DNA from: Paramecium octaurelia | Lineage: Eukaryota > Ciliophora > Oligohymenophorea > Peniculida > Parameciidae | Direction: 5' to 3' | NCBI GenBank assembly: GCA_905182995.1 | Contig: CAJJDP010000148.1 | Span: forward strand, 227,116-291,115 | Length of the DNA stretch: 64,000 bases | Shown: positions 23,623 to 35,041 of the stretch, piece after piece | Layout of the letters: every line of letters starts with the position of its first letter | How positions within the stretch are numbered: the stretch's first letter is position 1 | Made by a program: the position numbers and the translations under genes | Notes under the pieces: model-generated | Seen by the model: only the letters and a program-made list of their open reading frames with translations | The model's database searches: none | Told to the model about the DNA's origin: nothing

Positions 23623-24284
23623 ATGATTGATGGAAACCAGAAGATAATTTTCAACTTGATGGAACCAAAAATAATTGTTGCCTTCTAAAAATACAACTTT
23701 TACAAAAATGAAAATTTTGTTGAAAGAGAAACATCCTTGACATTTCAGAAATATTTTGCTTTTTCATCTTTGTAAACCAATCTTAAAAATGCTGAAAGCG
23801 CCAGGCTTAAAAATCTAATCTCTCACCCTTATATATATAAATTTAATGATAGATACATTCAATAATGCTATAGGTACTTAACAGTTTAATTGAAATCTAA
23901 ATAATCAATAAATTTTTATGAAAAATATGCCATATTAAAATTTTTTAAAATTGTTTTAATTTCTTCCTCAATTTTTTTTAGCCTTATTTTTACTCAGAGG
24001 TATCTAATAGTGAGAATTACTACTTGACATCTAAGATGCAAACACGAATAAATTAACTCCCTCATAAAAATTTGCATATATATAGTAACACGTCTGCAAA
24101 AATGATATTTTTTCTAATCAATCCATCATAGTTGAGCTGTTTTTGGCACAACCACAAGATTAGTGGAATGTGTTCAGAAAGTAAGGTTAAATTTAATAAG
24201 ATATTATATGGTTATTATAAGTAATAAATAAAGGGAAATTTATAAGCCTTAATATAATTAATTAGATTCTAGATTAAAAGATGA
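23623..24284 (+). CDS. Hypothetical protein, 210 residues, one intron
   Basis: ATG at 23623, a 29-nt intron at 23953-23981, TGA at 24282-24284: 633 coding nt. Unspliced, the frame meets TGA 40 codons on; spliced, it reads cleanly through IPYFYSEVSNSENYYLTSKM. The product is polar with aromatic residues (ETSLTFQKYFAFSS, HPYIYKFNDRYIQQCYRY) and has no signal peptide. No family recognised. The same frame stays coding-like after the stop into the next small gene, so the two could be one gene split by a nonsense codon. Confidence 0.55.
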
Positions 24285-24350
24285 TTAAACATTTAAAATG
24301 TTGCATTTGATATTTATATATTTTAATAAATTTTTTACCATAATTTCTTG

Positions 24351-24553
24351 ATGGTGCCATAAACATAAACCGAACAGGAGGCTCCTCCCTAATCCGAATA
24401 TAGAATTGAAGGAGAGAAAGTAGATTGATGTGATGTGATGACATCTAGAAAGGTCAAGAAATGATAAGGGGAAAGAGAGTTAGATTTAAAGGTGAGGCCC
24501 GCAACTATAGGTTGAGCCTGCATGTTTGGAGTCAAAAGTAAAAATTATGTTGA
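24351..24553 (+). CDS. Small protein with RVRFKG...RLSL..W motif
   Basis: ATG at 24351, a 29-nt intron (24420-24448), TGA at 24551-24553: 57 residues. The start is Gln/Thr/Pro-rich and the second half is basic: IRGKRVRFKGEARNYRLSLHVW. The motif matches RVRFSGKGAPQQRLSLKAW in the gene at 8407-9338. GC content is visibly higher than the surroundings. It may be a free-standing small gene or the last exon of the gene before it. Confidence 0.5.
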
Positions 24554-24844
24554 ATTTTAATCTTATAATTCATAATTGTCTTTTTAGACTGATAAAAACT
24601 CATCTGTTTCTTCTGTCGTATTTTATTCTAACCTTATTATATTAGTTCTGTAAACCTATAGAAAAGTTGTAGTAGAGATGATTGAAACTTTAAAAATTAT
24701 TTCCTCATAATTTTCCATTGCAATTCAAAATATAATTAAGGATCAGATTATATAATAGCAGGAATAAGCAACTTTGACATAAAATCAAAAATAAATATAA
24801 TTTGGCAAATGATAACTTGTCAATTTCGCAATAATAATAATGAG

Positions 24845-26205
24845 CCAAAATGATGGACCTGATGACGTTATCGCATCACTTATTTATCGTTTTACTTACC
24901 AATTATTTTGTTTAGTAATCCCCTTTTTTATAGCTGATTATTATATATAATTAATTAAGCTTAAATTATTCTATTACGTAATGCATAATATTATCCAAGT
25001 GTTAAATCGATTTTATAGGTTATTATTTATTCAAATACAATGTGGTTGTTTCAATAGCCAGTATTTTCTTAAAGTTGTTTCTAAAATGTGTTTAACTTTA
25101 AATATGCTGGAATCAAAGTTTGCTACTTCTCTACTGAATCAAAAAAAATTGATCTTTATCAGGAGTTGTTTCATATAATAGAATAAGTGATAGACTAAGG
25201 TTCACATTCCAAAATATTATCAAATAGATAATGCTTTATTGGCAATATATATCATGTTTATCCAAACCACCTTATATAATCGTATTTTAAATCTTAAAAA
25301 GTGTAGAAAAAAAAAGCTAACAGAAGTAAACTAAATCAAAACAAAATTTAGAAAACTTAAAAATTAAATGGAGAAGATATGAAAATCAAACAACAAGAAG
25401 AGTTGGGAAATTAAATCATTGCTTTAGATATGCTATCACTTAGATTTTTATTAATGAGCATTTAATAATCCAAGTATTTCCATATATTTTATTCCACATA
25501 AATTTTAGACAATTCTAAATTTACACTTACTGAATAATCTTGTAGTTTGATTTTTCCTTAAATAATTATTAACAATTTACGAATTTGTTTATAATTTAAT
25601 TCAAGACTCATTCCATATATTGTAAAGTAGTTTGATTATCAATTTTTAGTTCTCAATATTTAGGAAACTGCTGAGTATTCTTTTTTAATAATTTATAATT
25701 ATAAGAATCAAAAAAAAACTTTCATTTATCTAACTAAAAATAAGAGTTCTTGATATACAAAACAAGATACTTTAACCCTGTCATGAAATAAAAAACAAAT
25801 ATTTAATGGTGCTTATCAAAAATATTATTTGAACCTACATATTGCTTAATAGTCATATTATGAAGTATGAATTAATACTTCCTTAGCCTGATTCAGTTTA
25901 TAATTCCTAGTCATAATAGTTGTTTTTAAATTTTTTTCTGATCTTGTATTTAGTTAACATTTTACTCAGCTCATTAGGTCTTAATCTTCGAAACCCACAT
26001 TGTTTATTTGAAATCTTCATTAAATATAAGCATTTGATTTCTACTAATACATTCTTTTTAAAAAGAGTTCTTAGAAAAATTTGAATTTAAATATCTCATA
26101 TCGCGTAATTTTCTATGCAATCCGTTAAAATATTATTATGGCATAGCAAATTAAAGGTGATCAAAGTTCCAATTAAACTTAAAAAATTTAGAGTGGTTTG
26201 ACTAT
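24845..26205 (+). repeat. Direct duplicate pair 4, copy 1 (1361 bp)
   Basis: Recurs at 26219-27579. Copy 1 is followed by 12 bases not found after copy 2 and then one N (26218), i.e. a ragged contig end. Confidence 0.9.
24850..25753 (+). CDS. Histidine-kinase-like membrane protein without a clear H-box
   Basis: ATG at 24850 opens a strongly hydrophobic frame (HHLFIVLLTNYFV, VVVSIASIFLKLFLKC). From about 24945 another frame is open for some 270 codons to TGA 25751-25753 and must be joined by an intron I cannot place. It reads like a ciliate kinase body: LYQELFHIIEQVIDQGSHSK, a basic linker, then IIALDMLSLRFLLMSIQQSK where an active kinase has its SHELRTP H-box, and ILDNSKFTLTEQSCSL downstream. 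The phospho-accepting histidine is not visible, so it would be a non-catalytic relative or a decayed copy. Duplicate at 26224-27127. Confidence 0.4.
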
Positions 26206-26218
26206 CTTTCTATTATAN

Positions 26219-27579
26219 CCAAAATGATGGACCTGATGACGTTATCGCATCACTTATTTATCGTTTTACTTACCAATTATTTTGTTTAGTAATCCCCTTT
26301 TTTATAGCTGATTATTATATATAATTAATTAAGCTTAAATTATTCTATTACGTAATGCATAATATTATCCAAGTGTTAAATCGATTTTATAGGTTATTAT
26401 TTATTCAAATACAATGTGGTTGTTTCAATAGCCAGTATTTTCTTAAAGTTGTTTCTAAAATGTGTTTAACTTTAAATATGCTGGAATCAAAGTTTGCTAC
26501 TTCTCTACTGAATCAAAAAAAATTGATCTTTATCAGGAGTTGTTTCATATAATAGAATAAGTGATAGACTAAGGTTCACATTCCAAAATATTATCAAATA
26601 GATAATGCTTTATTGGCAATATATATCATGTTTATCCAAACCACCTTATATAATCGTATTTTAAATCTTAAAAAGTGTAGAAAAAAAAAGCTAACAGAAG
26701 TAAACTAAATCAAAACAAAATTTAGAAAACTTAAAAATTAAATGGAGAAGATATGAAAATCAAACAACAAGAAGAGTTGGGAAATTAAATCATTGCTTTA
26801 GATATGCTATCACTTAGATTTTTATTAATGAGCATTTAATAATCCAAGTATTTCCATATATTTTATTCCACATAAATTTTAGACAATTCTAAATTTACAC
26901 TTACTGAATAATCTTGTAGTTTGATTTTTCCTTAAATAATTATTAACAATTTACGAATTTGTTTATAATTTAATTCAAGACTCATTCCATATATTGTAAA
27001 GTAGTTTGATTATCAATTTTTAGTTCTCAATATTTAGGAAACTGCTGAGTATTCTTTTTTAATAATTTATAATTATAAGAATCAAAAAAAAACTTTCATT
27101 TATCTAACTAAAAATAAGAGTTCTTGATATACAAAACAAGATACTTTAACCCTGTCATGAAATAAAAAACAAATATTTAATGGTGCTTATCAAAAATATT
27201 ATTTGAACCTACATATTGCTTAATAGTCATATTATGAAGTATGAATTAATACTTCCTTAGCCTGATTCAGTTTATAATTCCTAGTCATAATAGTTGTTTT
27301 TAAATTTTTTTCTGATCTTGTATTTAGTTAACATTTTACTCAGCTCATTAGGTCTTAATCTTCGAAACCCACATTGTTTATTTGAAATCTTCATTAAATA
27401 TAAGCATTTGATTTCTACTAATACATTCTTTTTAAAAAGAGTTCTTAGAAAAATTTGAATTTAAATATCTCATATCGCGTAATTTTCTATGCAATCCGTT
27501 AAAATATTATTATGGCATAGCAAATTAAAGGTGATCAAAGTTCCAATTAAACTTAAAAAATTTAGAGTGGTTTGACTAT
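26219..27579 (+). repeat. Direct duplicate pair 4, copy 2 (1361 bp)
   Basis: Same as 24845-26205; unique sequence follows from 27580. Confidence 0.9.
26224..27127 (+). CDS. Second copy of the kinase-like gene (assembly duplicate)
   Basis: Shifted by 1374 bp from 24850-25753. Not an independent gene. Confidence 0.4.
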
Positions 27580-28539
27580 ATATCATATAATGCAGAGTAT
27601 ATTATTATAAGCGATGTATATAAAAGTGCACCAAAAATACTAGAAGTTAAATTAATTATAAATAAATTATTATCAAAACTTTAATTAAAACCTGCTTTTA
27701 AATATTGGTTGAATTGTTACTTGGCTTTTGCAATTGCGAATTAAAATTTAATTTTGCAACTCAAAGTGAATTTAGGCTGATATTGTTTAAAGAAGTAAAT
27801 TGCAATCAGAATGAGAATCTACAAAGTTTAATTATATATAGAAAAATCAGTGCATTCTGCTATTTATTGTAAATTATTAAATTGATGATAAAAAATCCTC
27901 CAATTATAAAATAGCTAACTCCACTATGGGATAAGACTAGTTCATTTTCTACTTAAAAAAAATAATTCTTTTAGCTAATATATTATATTGAGATAGGACT
28001 TTATTGAAGAATCTCTTAAAGAAAAGAAATTATGTTTTATGAATTGATGATTAAAATTACTCCCTTAGGAAATTTAGACATGTTAAATTTTGTATTAGAA
28101 ATAGTTTCCTTTTGTTAACTATAAATTTTAAACAATAATTAAGAGTTAATTTACTATAGAGTGCTTGCAATCACTATTAAGATTCCAAAAGTATGAATTA
28201 TAATATTTTATCTCAAAATTATATTATTTATACTGGATATTTACAGAATTGAAACCTAAGACATTACAATAATAATTGTTTAAAAATCTTCGATAAAATA
28301 TTAATAGAGTTAGAAAAAAATTTAATATTAATTATGAATCAAGATTATGGTGCTGCAATCATATATCAAAATTCAGATGATTAAAAAGACGGAAATTAGA
28401 ATGCTTAGATAAAACTGATAAAGCAGATAGTTTATAGTGTATCTAATGTATAAGTAGTGAAATTGATATTTCTGAGACTTAGTATTTTTATGTCGGTAAT
28501 TTTAAATAATTTTAAGTTGCTTTATAAATATAGTGAAGC
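27580..28539. other. AT-rich, no gene supported
   Basis: Contains only short open frames of Asn/Lys/Ile/Leu composition. I see no repeats or RNA structure of note. Confidence 0.4.
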
Positions 28540-29130
28540 AGTCATTTTGGTAGATTAAGCATTGTAACAAGGTCCAAATTATAGTAATTCTTAACATTGT
28601 AAAGGTATGATTATAAATAATATTATAGTCGAGAGTTTAAGAATGCATGGTTATTATGATAACGCAATCAACTAGGATGATAATGCATTTTAAGTAGTTC
28701 CAAATAATTATTACCCATTATATAGGAAAGGCAAGATTTAATTGATGTGTTTGCGATGAGTTTAATTTATATGAAAGAAAATGTTATTATGATGCTACTT
28801 AATTAAATTGACTAAGCCATCATTTAGACTGATAAGGCATTGCAAATAATATCAATCATCTTAATTCATTACATTGCAAAGGTAGGATTAGTATTTAAAT
28901 AATAGCGCAGTGTTTAAGAATGCTTGAGTAATTTAATGAAGCAATCTTTTGGACAGGTAAAACTTTGCAAATAAATCCAAAACATTGTGATTCATTATGT
29001 TAGTCGACGGTTTAATGTTACTTGACAAATATAATGAATCAATAATTTTGATGTATCAAGTGTTGCAACTAGATTCATATCATTGTATTCATGATATTCA
29101 AAGGCATGATTATTATTTAAATGCTAGCTG
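28540..29130 (+). pseudogene. Degenerate TPR-repeat gene fragment
   Basis: The TPR consensus of Paramecium families is easy to follow but broken: DQALQQGPNYSNSQHCKG, then YYDNAINQDDNAFQVVPNNY, then EQFNEAIFWTGKTLQINPKH with HCDSLC, then after a one-base shift near 29015 LLDKYNESIILMYQVLQLDS. Frames change between repeats without introns and stops intervene. It resembles the TPR part of the B-box gene at 58245-59791 more than the array at 37-40 kb. Its 3' part lies in duplicate pair 5, so the tail recurs near 30490-30600. Confidence 0.6.
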
Positions 29131-30484
29131 AGAATTATCTAAATGTTCAGATGTTAATTTTATATTGATTTTACGCTGTCCTCGATGTTAGCAATCATGA
29201 AATCGCTATATTAGTTTAGTGAAAGTACGACTTTTAATTCAGGTGTACTGACAGCATTTTAGAATAAGCATTAGAGATTTCTAAAGTTATTCATAACTAC
29301 TCTACTTATTCTCTAGGTTTAAATTTATATAAATAGTTCTTAAATATTAACATTGATTTATATTAAGAGCTACATTTAATAACTTGAATTTATCGAACAT
29401 TAACTATAAGGCAGGTTTATTAATTAGAAGCTGAAACTAAATCAAGCTTTGTTAGTGGCAGTTACAAGTGCATAACTTTTGCTTTGACAATCTTTTGTCC
29501 TAAGATACGGTTGGTATAAATATTAAAAACAGTTTAAAGAACTCGAATTTTTGTTTTAATCCATTTAATATTTGTTAGTCCTGCCATTTATTCTTGAAAT
29601 GAGCACTCCTAAATTTTTAACATTTCATATTTTGCATTGCAGTCATGTAGAGGAACTTTTAAATCTCGATAAAATGTTTGTTTATCTTGTCCAATCATTC
29701 TCCTTATTTATCAATAATAACTTAACTATGAACCTTAGAAGGTGATAAAGGTTGGTATTAAAGTTGGCTACTGTCAATCGGCTAAGCATGTCTTTTTTTG
29801 AAACTAGCTAGGATTAGTAAGATCTGCTTTCAATTAGCCGATTCTTTGCTCTTACTTGAATAATAGATAGTGCTGCATTGAAATGATTATTCTATGACAG
29901 CATTATTAAACCTAATTAATATTCTCTTATTCCTCTTTATTAGGGTATTTTCGCCTTCTCCTCTTTGTTCATTTGCTGACACTAATTATTTAATTAGGCT
30001 TGTAGTTTTACCATCTCATGATAAATTAGCTCACCAGTCTATAACTGTTTAGTCAATTGGACTATTAACAAATTAACTTACTTATCTCGAAAGTGTTCAA
30101 TTTAACCAAACATCAACTTGTTGGTTTTTCGTATTATTTTTGACCACTAATTGAGAGATTCAATAGATTTATTTACCATTGAGTTCTTAGGGTTTCTTAG
30201 ACATTTAGATTTAGGTATTATCAATCAGAAGATAAGAACTTTTTAAGCAATACTTTCCACTCCTTTTTCGATTCTCATGCCATACTTCTCCAAAATTGTA
30301 CTAATTGCCACTTCAGCGTCAGAAAATTCCTTTTCCCTACATTCGTTACGTCCTTGTAAATTTTCAGCTAAATACAATTAGTCTTCTAGTTTGAAGCAAA
30401 CCTTAGGCCAAGCAAGCTTTAGTATTTTACTCATCTCTTAAACAAACAAAGTAATTTTTGTAATCAACACGACAAAATTTGTAC
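29017..30484 (+). repeat. Direct duplicate pair 5, copy 1 (1468 bp)
   Basis: Recurs at 30486-31953 around a single N (30485), same length, no difference seen. Confidence 0.9.
29643..30434 (-). CDS. Coiled-coil protein with one in-frame TGA
   Basis: ATG at 30432-30434 opens an acidic frame (KLEDQLYLAENLQGRNECRE, EVAISTILEKYGMRIEKG). After 69 codons it meets TGA (30225-30227), yet the same frame runs on as coiled coil (LNQWSKIIRKTNKLM, LTKQLQTGELIYHEMVKLQ) to TGA 29643-29645, 263 codons in all. No GT...AG piece of a length divisible by three removes the internal TGA, so it is a nonsense change, an error, or two genes, the second starting at the ATG just downstream. Duplicate at 31112-31903 carries the same TGA, as expected from an assembly duplicate. 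Confidence 0.55.
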
Positions 30485-30485
30485 N

Positions 30486-31953
30486 GTTACTTGACAAATA
30501 TAATGAATCAATAATTTTGATGTATCAAGTGTTGCAACTAGATTCATATCATTGTATTCATGATATTCAAAGGCATGATTATTATTTAAATGCTAGCTGA
30601 GAATTATCTAAATGTTCAGATGTTAATTTTATATTGATTTTACGCTGTCCTCGATGTTAGCAATCATGAAATCGCTATATTAGTTTAGTGAAAGTACGAC
30701 TTTTAATTCAGGTGTACTGACAGCATTTTAGAATAAGCATTAGAGATTTCTAAAGTTATTCATAACTACTCTACTTATTCTCTAGGTTTAAATTTATATA
30801 AATAGTTCTTAAATATTAACATTGATTTATATTAAGAGCTACATTTAATAACTTGAATTTATCGAACATTAACTATAAGGCAGGTTTATTAATTAGAAGC
30901 TGAAACTAAATCAAGCTTTGTTAGTGGCAGTTACAAGTGCATAACTTTTGCTTTGACAATCTTTTGTCCTAAGATACGGTTGGTATAAATATTAAAAACA
31001 GTTTAAAGAACTCGAATTTTTGTTTTAATCCATTTAATATTTGTTAGTCCTGCCATTTATTCTTGAAATGAGCACTCCTAAATTTTTAACATTTCATATT
31101 TTGCATTGCAGTCATGTAGAGGAACTTTTAAATCTCGATAAAATGTTTGTTTATCTTGTCCAATCATTCTCCTTATTTATCAATAATAACTTAACTATGA
31201 ACCTTAGAAGGTGATAAAGGTTGGTATTAAAGTTGGCTACTGTCAATCGGCTAAGCATGTCTTTTTTTGAAACTAGCTAGGATTAGTAAGATCTGCTTTC
31301 AATTAGCCGATTCTTTGCTCTTACTTGAATAATAGATAGTGCTGCATTGAAATGATTATTCTATGACAGCATTATTAAACCTAATTAATATTCTCTTATT
31401 CCTCTTTATTAGGGTATTTTCGCCTTCTCCTCTTTGTTCATTTGCTGACACTAATTATTTAATTAGGCTTGTAGTTTTACCATCTCATGATAAATTAGCT
31501 CACCAGTCTATAACTGTTTAGTCAATTGGACTATTAACAAATTAACTTACTTATCTCGAAAGTGTTCAATTTAACCAAACATCAACTTGTTGGTTTTTCG
31601 TATTATTTTTGACCACTAATTGAGAGATTCAATAGATTTATTTACCATTGAGTTCTTAGGGTTTCTTAGACATTTAGATTTAGGTATTATCAATCAGAAG
31701 ATAAGAACTTTTTAAGCAATACTTTCCACTCCTTTTTCGATTCTCATGCCATACTTCTCCAAAATTGTACTAATTGCCACTTCAGCGTCAGAAAATTCCT
31801 TTTCCCTACATTCGTTACGTCCTTGTAAATTTTCAGCTAAATACAATTAGTCTTCTAGTTTGAAGCAAACCTTAGGCCAAGCAAGCTTTAGTATTTTACT
31901 CATCTCTTAAACAAACAAAGTAATTTTTGTAATCAACACGACAAAATTTGTAC
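30486..31953 (+). repeat. Direct duplicate pair 5, copy 2 (1468 bp)
   Basis: Same as 29017-30484. Confidence 0.9.
31112..31903 (-). CDS. Second copy of the coiled-coil gene (assembly duplicate)
   Basis: Shifted by 1469 bp from 29643-30434. This copy carries the true 5' flank. Not an independent gene. Confidence 0.55.
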
Positions 31954-32359
31954 AGCATTCCACTAAAAATACTTAAACAAGGACGTTTTTCTTTATAAAA
32001 TCATAACCTTTAAGAATATAGCAATTTACAATAAAAGTCCTCTTTAGTGGCATGATATGCTGGTTTGGTTTTCCGCTATCTCTACCTGCATATCATAAGT
32101 TTGGTAGGCCTATTCTCCTTTTAAAAGCATTTTCTTATATAATAGGTTGGTTCACATAGTTATAACAAGTTTCTGTAATTATCTCAATTTAAGTTGAAAA
32201 AATAATATATATTGAAAAAAATATTCCTGATTTGAGGATATTTGTTAAACACCAAAGCTGATATGATTTTAATTCTGTCTTTGTGATTTAACCATTCTTC
32301 ATTATCGATGTCCTTCTAATAATTTTTATGATAAATGAAAATAATAATTATACTTTCTT

Positions 32360-32590
32360 GTGAAGTATTTTTTATTAAAAAATTCAATTTACATTTTAAA
32401 TATAAACTATGATTTATTTTATATTATTCACCCATTAAAACTGGTAATAGACTTCGATCAAATTTTCTATTCTGTTGTTTATAAATTAAGTGTAATGAAG
32501 GGTAAAAACTATAAAGATTTATATCAAGTAATTAAGTTTCATATGATAATCCATCGATTTAGCATCAAAATTAAGGATCGAGAAAATTGA
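32360..32590 (+). CDS. Doubtful small ORF, 76 residues
   Basis: ATG to TGA without any TAA or TAG. The second half, LSVMKGKNYKDLYQVIKFHM, looks like protein; the first half is the Ile/Tyr/Asn mix expected by chance. It could be an exon of a gene with introns on either side. No family recognised. Confidence 0.3.
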   Translation: MKYFLLKNSIYILNINYDLFYIIHPLKLVIDFDQIFYSVVYKLSVMKGKNYKDLYQVIKFHMIIHRFSIKIKDREN

Positions 32591-32859
32591 CCTTAATATT
32601 GATTTGTTATTAGATGAGATGTAAATATTTTTACACATTCCTCATATAATCATTCCACTTTATTTTAATAATCACATTATTTTCTATTAGAAATATTCTT
32701 AAGACGTATAAACTCTCTAAGTATAAGACCCATGAGATTCAGCATGTGAAATGACTTTATTTTAAAATTATTACCTCCTTTAATTGTTTGCCATTCTTTT
32801 CTAAAGAAATTTTGTAAAAAAGTAAGAGCTGACTTTATTTTTTCATCAAATCATTCTTT

Positions 32860-33520
32860 CTAATAATGGGAATTTATTAGATATTATGAGGATTGAATAT
32901 TTAGCTTGAAAATCTTTAATACAATCGATTTTAATTCTATAGGTTTTTGAATTGGAATTAATTCCTGAAATTGATGGTAAGCATTAGAGCCAAATATTTG
33001 GTTTAAAATTAAACCTATATATTTAAATTTCAGATAAGGATGGCAATGGGCAATTATGTTGGGCTTAAATCTTCCAGTTTTCTAAAGTTTTTTATCCAAG
33101 TATATTTAAAATAGTGACGATTTTTAGATATGCTATTTGAATATTACAATAGATTAATATTTAAAGTTCTAAAGAGAGAACCACATGAAGAGATTCCATT
33201 TTCAGCTATCAAAGATGTCACACATTATATTAACAAAGAAGATTTGGATTTACTTTGTATGTTTTGTGGAACTGATATTTGATTAATAAATATTATTCCT
33301 TTAATAGTTTTATTATTACGAAGTTCTTTATAATGGTAATATTGTCAATAAAACTTATATTTATCTTGATTAGATAGGAGATTTATTATTTATGTTTGAT
33401 AATTTAGTTGAATGTAATTACAATTTTAAAATCTTCTAACTTGCAAATAGGGCTATGATTTTATTAAAATTGGTTTGTTTATCTGATGATAATTCAATTT
33501 ATTAAGTTTTAATTTAATGA
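32860..33520 (+). CDS. EF-hand protein, multi-exon
   Basis: Exon blocks: VFELELIPEIDG; a 33-nt intron (33001-33033) that completes IFDKDGNGQL, a calcium-binding loop start; a 28-nt intron (33100-33127) leading to NMLFEYYNRLIFKVLKREPH and KDVTHYINKEDLDLL; a last exon VLYNGNIVNKTYIYLDQIGD ending at TGA 33518-33520. The loop has D-x-D-G-N-G but position 12, normally Glu, is a TAA glutamine, which should weaken calcium binding. The 5' end and the join near 33270-33320 are unresolved. It converges on the next gene with a 13-bp gap. EF-hand proteins usually bind calcium as sensors; the target is unknown. Confidence 0.6.
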
Positions 33521-33533
33521 TAAACAAATAATA

Positions 33534-33830
33534 TCATTCTTCATATTCTATATATTTTCCTTTTACTTTTCCCGTGGTGACTTTACTCCCGCATATACAA
33601 AAACAACAAATCAATGAGGTTACCATCAGAAAAGTCAGCATTTCTATCCAATTGTCGCTTAATTGTAAGGCTACTGATCCACGAATTAAAATAGCTAAAA
33701 AACATGCAAAACCAAAAAATTTGAGTCCTTTTGTTTTGCACCTTCTACAATAAAATTAATCAGGTTCTAATATTTCACGACAACCAGTGCAAATCTAAAC
33801 TTCTTTATGAAAGCCGAAAATTGATCCCAT
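33534..33830 (-). CDS. Small zinc-ribbon membrane protein, 98 residues
   Basis: Complete intronless frame, ATG 33828-33830 to TGA 33534-33536. The N-terminus has two CxxC pairs (ICTGC and YCRRC, 20 residues apart), a zinc-ribbon pattern like those that precede membrane helices in short eukaryotic proteins. Two hydrophobic segments follow (FFGFACFLAILI and MLTFLMVTSLICCFCI), then a basic tail ending in acidic residues. A likely two-span protein with a cytosolic zinc knuckle. No frame damage, in contrast to many neighbours. Function unknown. Confidence 0.75.
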
Positions 33831-33984
33831 TTTAATTAATTATTATTTAATTTTATTTATAAATATATAGAAAAATGTGGCTGCTTAATAAATTATATAT
33901 TATAAACATTTTGCTAAGTATTTTCTCTATCTTAACTTGCTCTTCATACTCTGTTCTCTATTTATTTATCATTGATTTTTTTGA

Positions 33985-34380
33985 ATGTCTAGCAATTAAG
34001 ATTTAGTTTCTCAAAGTTCTAATTACAAGGTGTAAATATTTGATGCTCCATATGATAATTGAACTCTTTTTGATAGAATTTTTTTCTCCAATATGACTTT
34101 TCTCTCCTAATCTTATTTTTGTATTCTATCATCATTGATTAAAGGTAATTTGATGATTAGAATGTTAAAATTAAATTTCTTATAAGGTAGACTCTAGATT
34201 TTGTCAAATTTGGATTATTCAACCTCTCTTTTAATATCATTTTTGAATGTGCTCAAATCCAATAATCTATTCATTTAAACCTTCCTTATCCATCTAATTA
34301 TATTCTTGCTATCTTAATTTATTTACAATCTCTTCATATTAAATTCTATTATTTTTATTTATTACACCTTCAAATTGTGA
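33985..34380 (+). pseudogene. N-terminal part of a membrane protein with an in-frame TGA
   Basis: ATG at 33985 opens MSSNQDLVSQSSNYKVQIFD, then APYDN, TGA at 34060-34062, and in the same frame TLFDRIFFSNMTFLSQSYF, running on with hydrophobic residues to TGA 34378. An acidic start followed by F-x-R-I-F-F-S-x-M-T resembles the region before the first membrane domain of ABCC-type ABC transporters, but no ATPase motif is visible. The match is weak. A stop inside the conserved stretch suggests decay or error. Confidence 0.3.
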
Positions 34381-35041
34381 ATAATTTAAATATTCTTATA
34401 AGTATACTATTTTCAAATAAAAAGATGTAACCGAAAATATTTTTTGTAATTATTAATAAATTGATCTTAGGTAATATTATCCAAATTCCTTAAACATTAT
34501 TCTAAATTTTAACGTAGACAAATATTTTCTAACATAATGTTAATTTAATTTTTAAAACCTACATGATTTAATCATCCATTTTTCAACAAAATCCTTAAAT
34601 TAAATTCCTTGCATTCCCTAATAAATGAAGGATAGCCTCCTTTCTTGTTTGATGAGAGAACTCACACCCCAAAAGGTTTTCTAATGATTAATCGTCTGTT
34701 TACCTGTATGTATCCATATGCATATGGAATTACGCTTTTGCACCATTCCATCTCATTTTATGAACGATCATATTAAGACAACTGTCCTAATTACTAACCC
34801 ATCCTTAAGGCTTGTTCGTCTAATTCATTTTATAAAAATATTAAATTTAGTATTTATGACTTTATTAATTCTGGTATATTGCAAAAATACAAAATACTTA
34901 AAATACTAGTTCCTCCACAAAATAATGCTTCCCTACCCTTTTTTGGCATCCTACAGGAAGTTCCTTAGGCCTCTTCAATTTGATAATCCTCATTTAAATG
35001 GGAGGTGAGAAAACAGAAATTTGACTCATACTACTTTATTA
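34381..35041. other. No gene resolved
   Basis: An 80-codon plus-strand frame around 34730-35008 (MNDHIKTTVLITNPSLRLV) and competing minus frames exist, but none stands out. Confidence 0.3.

Noticed and set aside
7919-31953. Five recent biological tandem gene duplications
   Set aside because: The single N at every junction and the near-total identity of the copies fit contig overlap better.
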